NCBI GenBank assembly: GCA_965214235.1
Contig: CBDCBH010000003.1
Span: forward strand, 2,170,001 to 2,234,000
Direction of reading: 5' to 3'
DNA length: 64,000 nucleotides
Origin: Ilyomonas sp965214235
Lineage (GTDB): Bacteria; Bacteroidota; Bacteroidia; Chitinophagales; Chitinophagaceae
This document shows positions 1-9,404 of this stretch, piece after piece. A program made the position numbers and the translations under genes. The notes under the pieces were generated by a model. That model was not told the origin of the DNA. It was given only the letters and a program-made list of their open reading frames with translations, and made no database searches. Position 1 is the stretch's first letter, and every line of letters starts with the position of its first letter.

Positions 1-339
1 AACACGCTTTGGCTTATTATTGAAATATTGCTGTGAGTGATGCTGTTAAGCCGCATTACAGGAATCCGCCATTTCAACGGGAAATTATTTTCTAATATCA
101 TAATGGAACTATGTAATTATTAGGTCAGTACAATCATCTTTTATCGCCTTTTTCTTTTTCCATGTCTTAAAATTTTTCCATTTTAGTATTTATAAAAGAA
201 ATAGTAAGATTGTAATGTTATCTAAATCATAAGCCAAAGGGTAAGGCCGCACCGTAATGGCTTGCCAGGATGAAAGCCTTTTTGTTTTATAATGATTTGG
301 CACGATATATAGTATTTTATTTATTGATAAAAATGTTAG
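1..339. other. Leading non-coding stretch upstream of receiver gene
   Basis: No coding region could be supported in the first 339 bases, which are AT-rich. The only local structure I can see is a short hairpin at about 240-266, whose arms read roughly GGTAAGGCC and GGCTTGCC. It lies about 75 bases upstream of the receiver gene and could be part of its leader, but nothing ties it to a known RNA family. Confidence 0.3.
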
Positions 340-720
340 ATGGTACGAAAACTTTTTATAGTTGACGATGATTATGATATACTGCTATCGCTAAGTATAT
401 GGTTTAAGAAAATGGGCTATGAAGTGGCTACATTTGAAAATTCGCGAACCATGTTTACAGCTTTACAACAAGCTATTCCCGATTTAATTTTACTTGATAT
501 TAACCTCCAGGGTGAAGATGGCAGGGAGGTTTGCAAGCAAATAAAAACAAACGTTGATTCCAATTGTCCGGTTGTTTTGTTTTCTGCCAATTATCCAGCG
601 CTGGAAGGTTATAAAGATCGGTATGCCGATGGCATTTTGCATAAGCCGTTTGATTTGCAGGAGGCTTTGCAAATGGTGAAGTCGCACATTCATTCCGAAC
701 GAAATGGGAAAATTGCATAA
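340..720 (+). CDS. Stand-alone response regulator receiver protein
   Basis: This 126-residue protein is a single CheY-like receiver domain with no output domain. The acidic pocket is at D9-D10, the phospho-acceptor Asp is at about D53 in a LLDINL strand, and the conserved Lys of the HKPF motif is at about K102. Such proteins relay phosphate within two-component phosphorelays or bind partner proteins directly. No histidine kinase is adjacent, so the cognate partner cannot be named. A close paralogue lies at 51469-51843: both begin with a (F)IVDDDYDILLSL stretch and share the GEDGR and YADGI..KPF segments. The ATG is followed directly by the first beta strand, which fixes the start. Confidence 0.9.
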   Translation: MVRKLFIVDDDYDILLSLSIWFKKMGYEVATFENSRTMFTALQQAIPDLILLDINLQGEDGREVCKQIKTNVDSNCPVVLFSANYPALEGYKDRYADGILHKPFDLQEALQMVKSHIHSERNGKIA

Positions 721-842
721 GAATATACATCTTACATAGTGGACATATTTATTGAGTTTAATCTTCTACTTTATCTATTTATTCTCCTTACTTTTTCTTT
801 TCCTCCAATATCATTTTTAAAACTTTAATACAAACATTTTTT

Positions 843-1076
843 ATGAGTACATACCGAGTTTTGTTTGATAATAAAAGACTGGTTTCCGTTACACGCACCG
901 AGCAGGATACACCTACGAATGATACATTTTTAGAAGAAACCACCGGCGAAACTATTTGGGCAACCATTGAAGCCGGATCGGACGAGGAAGCGCAGGAAAA
1001 AGCCGACCGTTTGGAAACTGAATTGCAAACACGTCAAACCAAAGAAACCATCCTGCAAAAAGAAAATTCGCAGTAA
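843..1076 (+). CDS. Small conserved-looking hypothetical protein
   Basis: This 77-residue acidic protein opens with MSTYRVLFDNKRLVSV and has a hydrophilic Glu/Gln-rich C-terminal half that is probably one long helix. I recognise no domain, and there is no signal peptide or membrane segment. It is probably a real gene because it starts with ATG, sits in its own gap, has amino-acid use typical of a folded N-terminal sheet plus helix, and is followed about 37 bases later by a strong terminator hairpin. It might form a unit with the upstream receiver gene, from which it is separated by about 120 AT-rich bases. Confidence 0.6.
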   Translation: MSTYRVLFDNKRLVSVTRTEQDTPTNDTFLEETTGETIWATIEAGSDEEAQEKADRLETELQTRQTKETILQKENSQ

Positions 1077-1112
1077 AAAGACTGGTTATAATATGCTGTA
1101 ACCATTAAAAAT

Positions 1113-1143
1113 AAAAAAGCCGGATACAAAATCCGGCTTTTTT
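1113..1143. terminator. Bidirectional intrinsic terminator
   Basis: A perfect 13-bp stem (AAAAAAGCCGGAT and its complement) encloses a 5-base loop and has A and T tracts on either side. It lies between the small protein ending at 1076 and the receptor gene that ends at 1162 on the opposite strand, so it can serve both. Confidence 0.85.
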
Positions 1144-1161
1144 ATGAGTAAATACAAAGCC

Positions 1162-4077
1162 TTAAAAGTTGAACGATAATTTTGTAAAAATTCTTAACCC
1201 GTTGAAGCCCATCTGCACGGCATCAAATGCGCCGCCCGATTCGCTGTCGCCCCATGAAGCCGATCCATTACCATAAGCTCCTGTAGAGCCGGGTACTATG
1301 GCTTTATTAGGGTGCACATTAAATACATTGTCAACACCTAATGTCCACAAAACGATTTTATTAAATTTATAAGATGCATAAATGTCTGTTGTAACTTTTG
1401 GTTTAAAATCAAATATCTCAGGCACTGTTTCGCCTGTTTTATCCAACTGTACATAGGGAAAAAACTGATCAACCGCATTCGCCGGTGCGTTGGTTTCACC
1501 AAAACCAAGTGTTTGTACATCGCCAAAATAAGTGATGTGCGTGCCAACAGCAAAACTTTGAATATCATACTCAACATTAACCGAAGCTTTCGCTTTAGGC
1601 GCACTTGCTTTTAAAAAGTATTGCTCCCGGTCTGAAAAGAAATTAGATATGTTTGAAGCAGAACCTTTGAATATTTCGGGCACGTTTATTTTATCTATCG
1701 TAATCCCTTGCACATTGCCTGCCAGTAAAAATTTAAGGCGGTTTTTTCCTAAGCTTAACGAATAATCGGCCACTACATCTATTCCTTTATTGGTTGTGTT
1801 CACCGCATTGGCAAAAAAGCTTAAGCCAGACAATGTGTTATAAGAGTAAGGCGGATAAAAATACTTTTTAATTGCCGAAATAGATGAATCAAAGAAGCCT
1901 GTTGCAACTACCCGGTTTTTCATTTTTATCAGGTAACCATCTATAGTTAAACTAAGACCTTTGGCTGGTTTCCAGGTAAAGCCTGCGCTAAAGTTTAGCG
2001 ATGTTTCCTGCTTTAATAATGGTATGCCGGCATCTCTTGCAGCCTGGCTATAATTAGGAACCTGCCAGTAATAATTGAGAACACCGCTTACCACGTTTGT
2101 ATTTACATTACTGAAGTTTATTTGCTGCAACGAAGGCGCTCTATAACCTGTACTTACTGACCCTCTGATATTAAAGTTGTGGGTAATTTTATAACGGGTT
2201 GCAAACTTATAAGTGTTTACAAAGCCAAAGTCGGAATAGTTTTCAAAGCGTGCTGCGCCTTCAAGCGAAAAACCTTTTGTTACATCTAATGCAAAATCGG
2301 CATATCCTCCTACATTGGTTCTGTGTGCAGTAACGGCATCAAGAGGCCGGTAGCCAGGGTAGCCTTCCGAGCCTGAACCGCTGGGCACAATAACATCATC
2401 CGGCTGGCCATAATCTGTATGAAAATAATTTCCGCCATACCTGTAAGAATCCGGCTCGCCTTCGTAAATCTTATATCTTTCATAACGCAATTCGGCTCCG
2501 AAAGAAACAGTAAGACCGCTGGCTACCTTATCAATATGTTTACTGATATCTAAGTTAGATGTATTCTGTAAAAAGTTAAAACCGCCATCATCAAAACTGG
2601 TTTTGGTATAGTTTAAAGGATAGGGCAGTGAAGCGTTGAATGTTTTATATCCGTGATAATGAAAATCGTTATAGCCGGTATTGTTGCTGATGTCCCAATC
2701 CCAGCCGCCGGCAGTGCTTCCGCTAAAACCAACAGCCGCAGATTCATCTTTAATATATACATTTTCCTGCGGGTTATAATATGCCAGGTTGCTGTTTAAC
2801 GTTGCAGTGCCATTGGTATTTCCAAGATAATCGCCCACGCGCATAATGCCCGGAACAAACAATAAGTTGCCTAATGTATCGGTAGGAAACTGGAAGTGTT
2901 TACTGTTTACATGCCACCTGCGTGTCCAGGCATATACGTTCGATTTTTTTTCGTTATAACCCCCGAAAGAATAAAATTTTACAGAGTTGGAAACTGGTAT
3001 TTCCAGGTTATACATTCCGCCGCCAGAGGTTACGGCACCGTCGCCAAAAGCTCTTCGCCAGTCAGGTATAGGCAGTGCATTTGCGTTGTTATTCACATTA
3101 CTGTCTGGCTCTGCCCTAAAAGTTTTTTCCTGTGTAAGAAAATTACCGCCAACGTTTATAAAGCCGCCTTTTTTGCCTATAGGTAAACCATAATCCATGC
3201 TTACTGTTACAGCTTTACCATCCAATTGCGTACCGGTGTAATAAGCGCTTGGATCTACATTATTTAAAGTATTGTATTTATGATCATAATATCCGCTACC
3301 GCCGATATTGATGTTTAAATGTTTTACATCTTTTTTCAAGATGATGTTGATGACACCTGCAATGGCATCCGAGCCATATTGTGCAGAAGCGCCATCACGC
3401 AGCACTTCTACGCGGTCGATAGACGCTTCAGGGATCGCGTTTAAATCGGTTCCCGAATTGCCGCGCCCACGTGTACCTACCTGGTTTACAAACGCCGATA
3501 AATGGCGGCGTTTGCCATTCACTAAAACCAGCGTCTGATCGAAACCCAAACCGCGCAAAGAAGCAAAATCAATGGCATCGGAACCATCGCCGCCGCTTTG
3601 TTTGTTGTAATTAAAAGAAGGAATGCTCATGTTTAATTGCGACATTAAATCGGGTTTGGCGGTGGTTTGTTTTAATGAGTTTACATTAATCACATCTACC
3701 GGTACAGCCGATTCGGTAACAGAACGTGGCGCACCACGGTTACCAACTACCACCACTTGCGTAAGTTCGGTTACTGAACTTACAAGATGAATGTCGAGCG
3801 AAGACAGTGATTTTGTGTTTACTGTTTGTGTTGTGTAACCAACATAGCTGATTTCTAATGTTGCATTTGCTTCCGCCGTAATTTGAAAAGAACCATCGGA
3901 AGCGCTTAACGTTCCGCTGTTTCCATTTCTTATCTTAACCGATACGCCCTCTAAAGGCTGGTTGGTAACAGCATCGGTAATTTTACCGGTTAGCGTTCTG
4001 GGTTGTGCAATGGCATGAATGACTGAAAAAAGGCTCAAAACAAAAATGAGCAGAAAGAAAGGCTGTTTGTTTCTCAT
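1162..4077 (-). CDS. TonB-dependent outer-membrane receptor
   Basis: This 971-residue protein has an N-terminal signal peptide ending near AIAQ. A CarboxypepD_reg-like beta-sandwich follows (about 28-110, with the typical LTGKITDAVTNQPLEGVSV opening). Next comes a TonB plug domain (about 120-255, containing VLVNGKRRH and LRDGASAQYGSDAIAGVINI), and then a 22-strand-type barrel ending in an aromatic residue (SFNF). This family imports scarce ligands such as metal chelates, vitamins or peptides across the outer membrane using TonB energy. The LVNGKRRHLSAF plug variant is common in receptors annotated as iron-complex or general TonB receptors, and the substrate is unknown. It is divergent from the amidohydrolase pair at 4404-8863, so a functional link is possible but unproven. 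Confidence 0.93.
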   Translation of the reverse strand: MRNKQPFFLLIFVLSLFSVIHAIAQPRTLTGKITDAVTNQPLEGVSVKIRNGNSGTLSASDGSFQITAEANATLEISYVGYTTQTVNTKSLSSLDIHLVSSVTELTQVVVVGNRGAPRSVTESAVPVDVINVNSLKQTTAKPDLMSQLNMSIPSFNYNKQSGGDGSDAIDFASLRGLGFDQTLVLVNGKRRHLSAFVNQVGTRGRGNSGTDLNAIPEASIDRVEVLRDGASAQYGSDAIAGVINIILKKDVKHLNINIGGSGYYDHKYNTLNNVDPSAYYTGTQLDGKAVTVSMDYGLPIGKKGGFINVGGNFLTQEKTFRAEPDSNVNNNANALPIPDWRRAFGDGAVTSGGGMYNLEIPVSNSVKFYSFGGYNEKKSNVYAWTRRWHVNSKHFQFPTDTLGNLLFVPGIMRVGDYLGNTNGTATLNSNLAYYNPQENVYIKDESAAVGFSGSTAGGWDWDISNNTGYNDFHYHGYKTFNASLPYPLNYTKTSFDDGGFNFLQNTSNLDISKHIDKVASGLTVSFGAELRYERYKIYEGEPDSYRYGGNYFHTDYGQPDDVIVPSGSGSEGYPGYRPLDAVTAHRTNVGGYADFALDVTKGFSLEGAARFENYSDFGFVNTYKFATRYKITHNFNIRGSVSTGYRAPSLQQINFSNVNTNVVSGVLNYYWQVPNYSQAARDAGIPLLKQETSLNFSAGFTWKPAKGLSLTIDGYLIKMKNRVVATGFFDSSISAIKKYFYPPYSYNTLSGLSFFANAVNTTNKGIDVVADYSLSLGKNRLKFLLAGNVQGITIDKINVPEIFKGSASNISNFFSDREQYFLKASAPKAKASVNVEYDIQSFAVGTHITYFGDVQTLGFGETNAPANAVDQFFPYVQLDKTGETVPEIFDFKPKVTTDIYASYKFNKIVLWTLGVDNVFNVHPNKAIVPGSTGAYGNGSASWGDSESGGAFDAVQMGFNGLRIFTKLSFNF

Positions 4078-4403
4078 GTGTTACTTTTTAGTTCTTAAAT
4101 CTATTATTAAAAAAATAATATTTGGTAGTAGCAATAAAACAAAGTATCAAATGGAAGCAATGAGCGAAAATAAGTGTTATTAAAACATACACAAATAATT
4201 TTGATTAGTTTTATTTTCACCAATTTCAGATATTTTACTCAAGTATATGCAGTGTATTTTGCAGAACATTTCATAAATATGACTGAATTGTTAACCGGAA
4301 AGCTGCATTTTATTGAAATGAAAATAAATTGAATGAATACTTTTGAACTGCTGTTTAATAACCATCAGTTAAAAAACCTATTGCTAAACTGAAAACCACT
4401 CAC
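4078..4403. other. Divergent intergenic control region
   Basis: This is a 326-base AT-rich gap between two divergently transcribed genes (receptor and secreted amidohydrolase). No open frame looks coding. It must hold both promoters, but I could not find a full TTG-N19-21-TAnnTTTG promoter. On the minus strand there is only a one-base-short TACTTTG box, about 60 bases upstream of the receptor start. Confidence 0.4.
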
Positions 4404-7400
4404 ATGAATAAAAACAAACCTGCTCTTTGGTTTTGCCTCTTTTTGCTTTCGGTAATCGTCAGTAAAGCGCAAACCACTTATCCATTGAATGATGTCGCTA
4501 ATCCGCAACATCATTATTACGCCTTTACAAATGCAACCATTAGAAAAGATGCAGCCACAACAATTACCAATGCAACGATGGTAATTAAGTATGGAAAAAT
4601 TATTGCCATCGGCACAAATATAAAAGCGCCGGATGATGCGGTTGTAATTGATGTGAAGGGCAAATACATTTACCCTTCATTCATTGATATTTACAGCGAT
4701 TACGGTACGCCGGCGCAACCTCCGCGGCAAGGCGGATTTAATTATTCGGCGCGTGCGCAGTTTACTTCCAATACCAAAGGTGCGTATGGCTGGAACCAAT
4801 CTATCCGACCGGAAACCGATGCTTTTAAATTATTTGCAGAAGATGAAAAAACCGCCAAAGCCTTGCGGGATGCAGGTTTTGGCACGGTACTCACGCATGT
4901 GAAAGATGGTATTGCCCGCGGCACGGGAGCTATTGTTACGCTAAACAGCAATGAAAAGGAAAACTTAGTGATGATAAAAGAAAGAGCGTCATCGCATTTT
5001 TCATTTAGTAAAGGCTCTTCTATGCAAGCCTATCCAACCTCAATGATGGGAAGTATTGCACTGTTGCGGCAAACCTATCTCGATGCAAAATGGTACAAAA
5101 CAAAACCCGCAACCGAAGGCGTTAATGTAAGTTTGGAAGCCTGGAACAACAATGCCGATTTGCCGCAAATTTTTGAAGCCAACGATAAATGGAACGATGT
5201 GCGTGCTGATAGAATTGGCGATGAAGCCGGAGTGCAATACATTATTAAAGGCGGCGGTAACGAATACCAGCGCATGGCTGATATTAAAGCCACCGGCGCA
5301 GCTTATATCATCTCACTGAATTTTCCTGAAGCGCAAAATGTAGAAGACCCGACCGATGCACGGTTTGTTTCCTTGTCTGATTTAAAGCACTGGGAACTGG
5401 CGCCCACCAACCCGGCAGCAATGGAAAAGGCAGGCGTTATTTTTTGCCTCACTTCTGCCGATTTAAAAGATGTAAAGCAATTTCTTACCAACCTGCACAC
5501 GGCAATTAATTATGGTTTGAGTGAAAAAGCGGCGATGAATGCGCTTACTAAAAATCCGGCTGAACTGCTTCATATTTCTGACATAGCTGGCACTCTTGAT
5601 GTTGGTAAGCTCGCTAATTTTCTTATCACCAGCGGACCCATCTTTAATGAAAAAACAATCATCTATCAAAACTGGGTGCAAGGCGAAAAATACAGTGTGA
5701 AAGAGGATGATTATAATAACCTGTTTGGCAAATACAATCTAACGTTAAACACACCATCCGGCAGCACAAACTACACGCTTCATTTTGCATCGCCATCTTC
5801 TGCCACAACTTTATCCGGCAAGGATACCGTTACTTCAAAATTTTATTACGATGGCAGAAATGTGCGTGTGAATATTGCGCCGGAACGCAGAGCCGGCGCA
5901 GGTTTGGCGCTTACCGGCTTAGTAAGCGGCAACCAATGGCAAGGCTACGGGCAAGACAGTGCAGGCAACCGGTTTACCTGGACGGCAGCGTATCAAAATG
6001 CCGATTCATTGCCCTTAAAAAAAGACAGCGCGAGAAAAAAACCGTTGGTGTTAGGTAAAGTAACGTATCCGTTTGCGCCGTATGGATTTAGTGATAGCTT
6101 GATGCCGAAACAAGAAACTATTTTAATTAAAAATGCAACCGTTTGGACGAACGAAAAAGAAGGCGTTTTACAGAATGCTGATGTATTGCTGCGCAACGGA
6201 AAAATAGCCGCCGTGGGCACCAATTTATCAGCCGCAGGTGCAAGAGTAATTGATGGAACCGGCAAGCACGTAACGCCCGGTATTGTTGACGAACACTCGC
6301 ACATTGCTGCCGCATCCATTAACGAAGGCGCACAAAGCGTAACGAGTGAAGTGCGCATTGGTGATAACCTCAATCCTGATGACATCAACATTTATCGCCA
6401 GTTGAGCGGCGGCGTAACGACATCGCATATTTTACATGGCTCGGCAAACACCATCGGCGGGCAAACGCAATTGATAAAATTAAGATGGGGAACCGATGAT
6501 GAAGGATTGAAGTTTAAAGGAGCCGATCCGTTCATCAAATTTGCATTGGGAGAAAATGTAAAACGATCTACCAGTTCTGTTTCCAATTACTCAAATAATA
6601 ACCGTTTTCCCGATAGTCGGATGGGTGTTGAGCAAGTGCTGGAAGATGCATTTACACGGGCAAAAGACTACCAAAAAATATGGAACACTTATAACGGGAA
6701 CGGCAAGAAAGGAACTGAACCGAGAAGAGATTTAGAGTTGGATGCGCTGGTTGAAATTTTAAACAACAAACGCTTCATCACTTGTCATTCTTATGTGGCA
6801 AGCGAGTTGGAAATGGCGATGAATATTTCTGATAAAATGGGCTATCATTACAACACGTTTACGCACATTTTAGAAGGTTATAAAGTGGCTGACCAAATGA
6901 AAGCGCACAACATCAACGGCTCTACATTTTCCGACTGGTGGAATTATAAAATGGAAGTGGTAGATGCCATTCCGTACAATGCTTTTATTATGCAGCAGCA
7001 AGGTGTGAATGTTGCCATTAATTCGGATGATGCGGAGATGGCGCGGCGCTTAAACCAGGAAGCTGCGAAGAGTGTAAAATACGGTGGCATGAAAGAAGAA
7101 GATGCGCTGAAAATGGTAACGCTCAATCCTGCCAAAATGCTGCACATTGATAAACAGGTAGGCAGTTTACAAGCAGGCAAAGATGCGGATGTAGTGGTGT
7201 GGAGCGATAACCCGTTAAGCATTTATGCAAAGCCGTTGTACACCATTGTTGACGGAATTATTTATTTTGATTTGGAAAAAGATGCACAAATGCGCAAAGC
7301 TATAACAGCAGAGCGTTTGCGCATCATTAATAAAATGAACAGCGATAAAAAAGAAGGTAAACCTGTGCAGCCGATGCAGCCATCTTATCAAACCTTACTC

Positions 7401-7454
7401 AACTGCGGCGAGCATGAAGAGCGTGGTTTATTAATCATCAATTCTGAAAATTAA
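4404..7454 (+). CDS. Secreted tandem amidohydrolase-superfamily protein
   Basis: This 1016-residue protein has a signal peptide ending near SKAQ, so it is periplasmic or exported. It carries two amidohydrolase-like modules. The N-terminal one (about 30-450) has the composite-domain opening (VIDVKGKYIYPSFIDIYSDYG) but lacks the HxH metal motif where DAHTH is expected. The C-terminal one (about 570-990) keeps GIVDEHSHI with H631 and H633, later histidines in CHSYV and THILEG, and a catalytic-type Asp in NSDDAEM. The second module is therefore probably the active metal-dependent hydrolase, while the first may be structural. Imidazolonepropionase or dipeptidase-like activities are common in the superfamily, but the substrate cannot be assigned. 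A related single-module protein follows immediately. Confidence 0.88.
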   Translation: MNKNKPALWFCLFLLSVIVSKAQTTYPLNDVANPQHHYYAFTNATIRKDAATTITNATMVIKYGKIIAIGTNIKAPDDAVVIDVKGKYIYPSFIDIYSDYGTPAQPPRQGGFNYSARAQFTSNTKGAYGWNQSIRPETDAFKLFAEDEKTAKALRDAGFGTVLTHVKDGIARGTGAIVTLNSNEKENLVMIKERASSHFSFSKGSSMQAYPTSMMGSIALLRQTYLDAKWYKTKPATEGVNVSLEAWNNNADLPQIFEANDKWNDVRADRIGDEAGVQYIIKGGGNEYQRMADIKATGAAYIISLNFPEAQNVEDPTDARFVSLSDLKHWELAPTNPAAMEKAGVIFCLTSADLKDVKQFLTNLHTAINYGLSEKAAMNALTKNPAELLHISDIAGTLDVGKLANFLITSGPIFNEKTIIYQNWVQGEKYSVKEDDYNNLFGKYNLTLNTPSGSTNYTLHFASPSSATTLSGKDTVTSKFYYDGRNVRVNIAPERRAGAGLALTGLVSGNQWQGYGQDSAGNRFTWTAAYQNADSLPLKKDSARKKPLVLGKVTYPFAPYGFSDSLMPKQETILIKNATVWTNEKEGVLQNADVLLRNGKIAAVGTNLSAAGARVIDGTGKHVTPGIVDEHSHIAAASINEGAQSVTSEVRIGDNLNPDDINIYRQLSGGVTTSHILHGSANTIGGQTQLIKLRWGTDDEGLKFKGADPFIKFALGENVKRSTSSVSNYSNNNRFPDSRMGVEQVLEDAFTRAKDYQKIWNTYNGNGKKGTEPRRDLELDALVEILNNKRFITCHSYVASELEMAMNISDKMGYHYNTFTHILEGYKVADQMKAHNINGSTFSDWWNYKMEVVDAIPYNAFIMQQQGVNVAINSDDAEMARRLNQEAAKSVKYGGMKEEDALKMVTLNPAKMLHIDKQVGSLQAGKDADVVVWSDNPLSIYAKPLYTIVDGIIYFDLEKDAQMRKAITAERLRIINKMNSDKKEGKPVQPMQPSYQTLLNCGEHEERGLLIINSEN

Positions 7455-7459
7455 TTGTG

Positions 7460-7548
7460 AACCACAGAGGCACAAAGTACACAGAGCAGCACAAAGAAAT
7501 TCTTTTGAAAGCTCTGTGTCTATCTGTGAACTCAGTGTCTCTGTGGTT
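7460..7548. repeat. Imperfect palindromic intergenic repeat (CCACAGAG type)
   Basis: The left arm begins AACCACAGAGGCAC and the right arm ends GTGTCTCTGTGGTT. The arms are imperfectly complementary over about 35 bases and enclose a short loop near 7495-7510. The element fills most of the 110-base gap between the two amidohydrolase genes. It could fold as a long hairpin in the mRNA. It is also read in frame as an artefactual N-terminal extension of the next gene, which argues for the downstream ATG at 7565. Confidence 0.8.
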
Positions 7549-7564
7549 TAAAAAATATTATTCT

Positions 7565-8863
7565 ATGAAAACATATTTCATCATTATTATTTCTTTTATT
7601 TCATTACATCTTCATGCGCAGGAAACTATTTTACCGACACCAAAACAATCTCAACCCATCGCCATTACCAATGCGATGGTGCATGTGGGCAATGGCGAAG
7701 TGATAAACAACGCAACAGTTGTAATTACCGATGGAAAAATAACAGCCGTTGGCGCAAACATCACCCTGCCGGCTAATGCAAAAACCATTGATGCGAAAGG
7801 CAAGCAGGTGTATCCGGGGTTTATTTTAGCCAATACCAATCTGGGTTTGGTTGATGTGAACAATGTTCGTGCAACCAGCGATGTTCAGGAAATTGGCGAC
7901 TGGAATGCCAGCGTTCGTTCAATCGTGGCTTACAATGCCGAGCAAAAAGTAATTAATACGCTACGTCCCGAAGGTATTTTGCTGGCGAATATTGTTCCCG
8001 AAGGCAGCTTATTAAGCGGCTCATCATCGGTGGTTCAGTTTGATGCGTGGACGTGGAAGGACGCTGCTTATGCAATGGATAACGGGCTTCATTTTTACAT
8101 GCCTTCCTTGTTGCCACCACCACCCGGCAGAAGTGCCAGAGGAAGCGAACCGCAAGTTGATCCGGTAAAAGAAGGCTTGGAAAAAATAGACCAGTTTAAA
8201 CAATTTCTACGAGAAGCGAAGGCGTATTTAAAAACCAAATCGCCGGAAGAAACCAACCTGAAATACGCTGCCGTAAAAGGCTTGTTTGACAGTACAAAAA
8301 AGTTGTTCATTCATGCAAGCACTGTGAAGCAAATGCTTGTTGCCATCAACATTGCAAAAGAGTTATCCATCCCGGTTGTGATTGTGGGCGGGGAAGATAG
8401 CTGGCAGATAGCAGGCTTGTTAAAACAAAACAATATTGCTGTGGTTTTAACACGAATGCACACGCTTCCCCTTGCCGAAGATGATGATGTTGATCAGCCT
8501 TATAAAACACCTTTTTTATTGCAACAAGCCGGTGTTTTATTTGCCATTAATGATGAAGATGAACAAACCCGCGGACGCAATCTTGCCTTTAATGCAGGCA
8601 CCGCCGTTGCTTATGGATTAACGAAAGAACAAGCCTTATCGGCTATTACTTTAAGCGTTGCTAAAATTCTCGGTATTGATGCCAAAACCGGCAGTATTGA
8701 AGTGGGCAAAGATGCCAATCTGTTTATTTCTGATGGCGATGCGCTCGACATGCGCACCAACCTTTTGTCTCATGCGTTTATACAAGGTCGTGAGATTAGT
8801 TTAGAAAGTCATCAAACGCAATTGTTTGATAAGTATGAGAAGAAGTATGCGGGTGGAAAGTGA
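7565..8863 (+). CDS. Secreted amidohydrolase-like protein lacking HxH site
   Basis: This 432-residue protein has a signal peptide (hydrophobic core FIIIISFISLHL, cleavage after HAQ). An earlier in-frame start at 7457 exists, but it would translate an intergenic palindrome, so I place the start at 7565. The sequence follows the amidohydrolase layout: an ITNAMVHVGNGEVINNATV opening, then GKQVYPGFILANTNLGLVD where the family normally has PGFIDAHTHL, and a C-terminal VGKDANLFISDGD return strand. The two metal-binding histidines are missing, as in the N-terminal module of the preceding protein. It is probably co-transcribed with that protein and may form a complex with its catalytic module. The function is unknown. 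Confidence 0.85.
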   Translation: MKTYFIIIISFISLHLHAQETILPTPKQSQPIAITNAMVHVGNGEVINNATVVITDGKITAVGANITLPANAKTIDAKGKQVYPGFILANTNLGLVDVNNVRATSDVQEIGDWNASVRSIVAYNAEQKVINTLRPEGILLANIVPEGSLLSGSSSVVQFDAWTWKDAAYAMDNGLHFYMPSLLPPPPGRSARGSEPQVDPVKEGLEKIDQFKQFLREAKAYLKTKSPEETNLKYAAVKGLFDSTKKLFIHASTVKQMLVAINIAKELSIPVVIVGGEDSWQIAGLLKQNNIAVVLTRMHTLPLAEDDDVDQPYKTPFLLQQAGVLFAINDEDEQTRGRNLAFNAGTAVAYGLTKEQALSAITLSVAKILGIDAKTGSIEVGKDANLFISDGDALDMRTNLLSHAFIQGREISLESHQTQLFDKYEKKYAGGK

Positions 8864-9404
8864 AAAAATTAAGGTAGTGCTCTTAAATGTATGATGACTG
8901 AATTTTACTGGTCCGGTGTCCTCACCGACCAGTATGGTTTCGGTTTGTGAGGACACAAAATATGCAAATCCGCATGTGACGGTAGGTACGGGCGTTTCAT
9001 ACAATTTGGTTCCAGGTGCAGTAGTAGAAAAACAACAGCCCTTTACAATGTACAAATGGGTGCATAACTTCTTTCGCAGCAAAAAATTCCGGGAAAAAGC
9101 TTTAAAGATTCTTTTTTACACAAAACAGAAACTTTGTTGTTGCAAACGAATTATGTGAACGAGATGGACAGCTATCTTGCGGTATTGGCGAGATGTGGAG
9201 CCCTCTATTACTTATATACTTCCTAATGGAAAGATTGACAAAAAACGAAGCGAATCGTTTTAATTGCTGGTCAGCTACCGGCTGTTTCAATCCTCCTCTT
9301 TTCGATTGAGAAAGATAAAGATGAAGCAGGTCCAACAATTTGGGAAGATTTACGTACCGCTTGTTTTTACAGAATAGGATGCCTGAAGTAAGAAAGGTGC
9401 GTTG
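8864..9404. other. Gene-poor stretch with possible decayed fragments
   Basis: These 541 bases hold only short open frames on both strands. One (8916-9158, +) contains a protein-like run around YANPHVTVGTGVSYNLVPG, and another short frame near 9245-9390 (+) reads IAGQLPAVSILLF followed by acidic residues. I recognise neither and they are in different frames, so this may be the remains of a gene. A perfect 10-bp inverted repeat (GTGTCCTCAC at 8916-8925 and its complement at 8947-8956) lies near the start. Confidence 0.35.
8916..8956. repeat. Perfect 10-bp inverted repeat
   Basis: GTGTCCTCAC and GTGAGGACAC are separated by 21 bases and lie about 50 bases past the stop of the amidohydrolase-like gene. 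There is no T-tract, so a terminator role is doubtful. It could be a protein-binding site or a remnant of an element end. Confidence 0.45.

Noticed and set aside
240..266. Hairpin before the first receiver gene considered as a riboswitch
   Set aside because: It is a single short stem with a bulge and no conserved core; there is not enough to name an RNA family.
7457..7564. N-terminal extension of the second amidohydrolase-like protein
   Set aside because: It translates the palindromic repeat, and a clean signal peptide begins at 7565.
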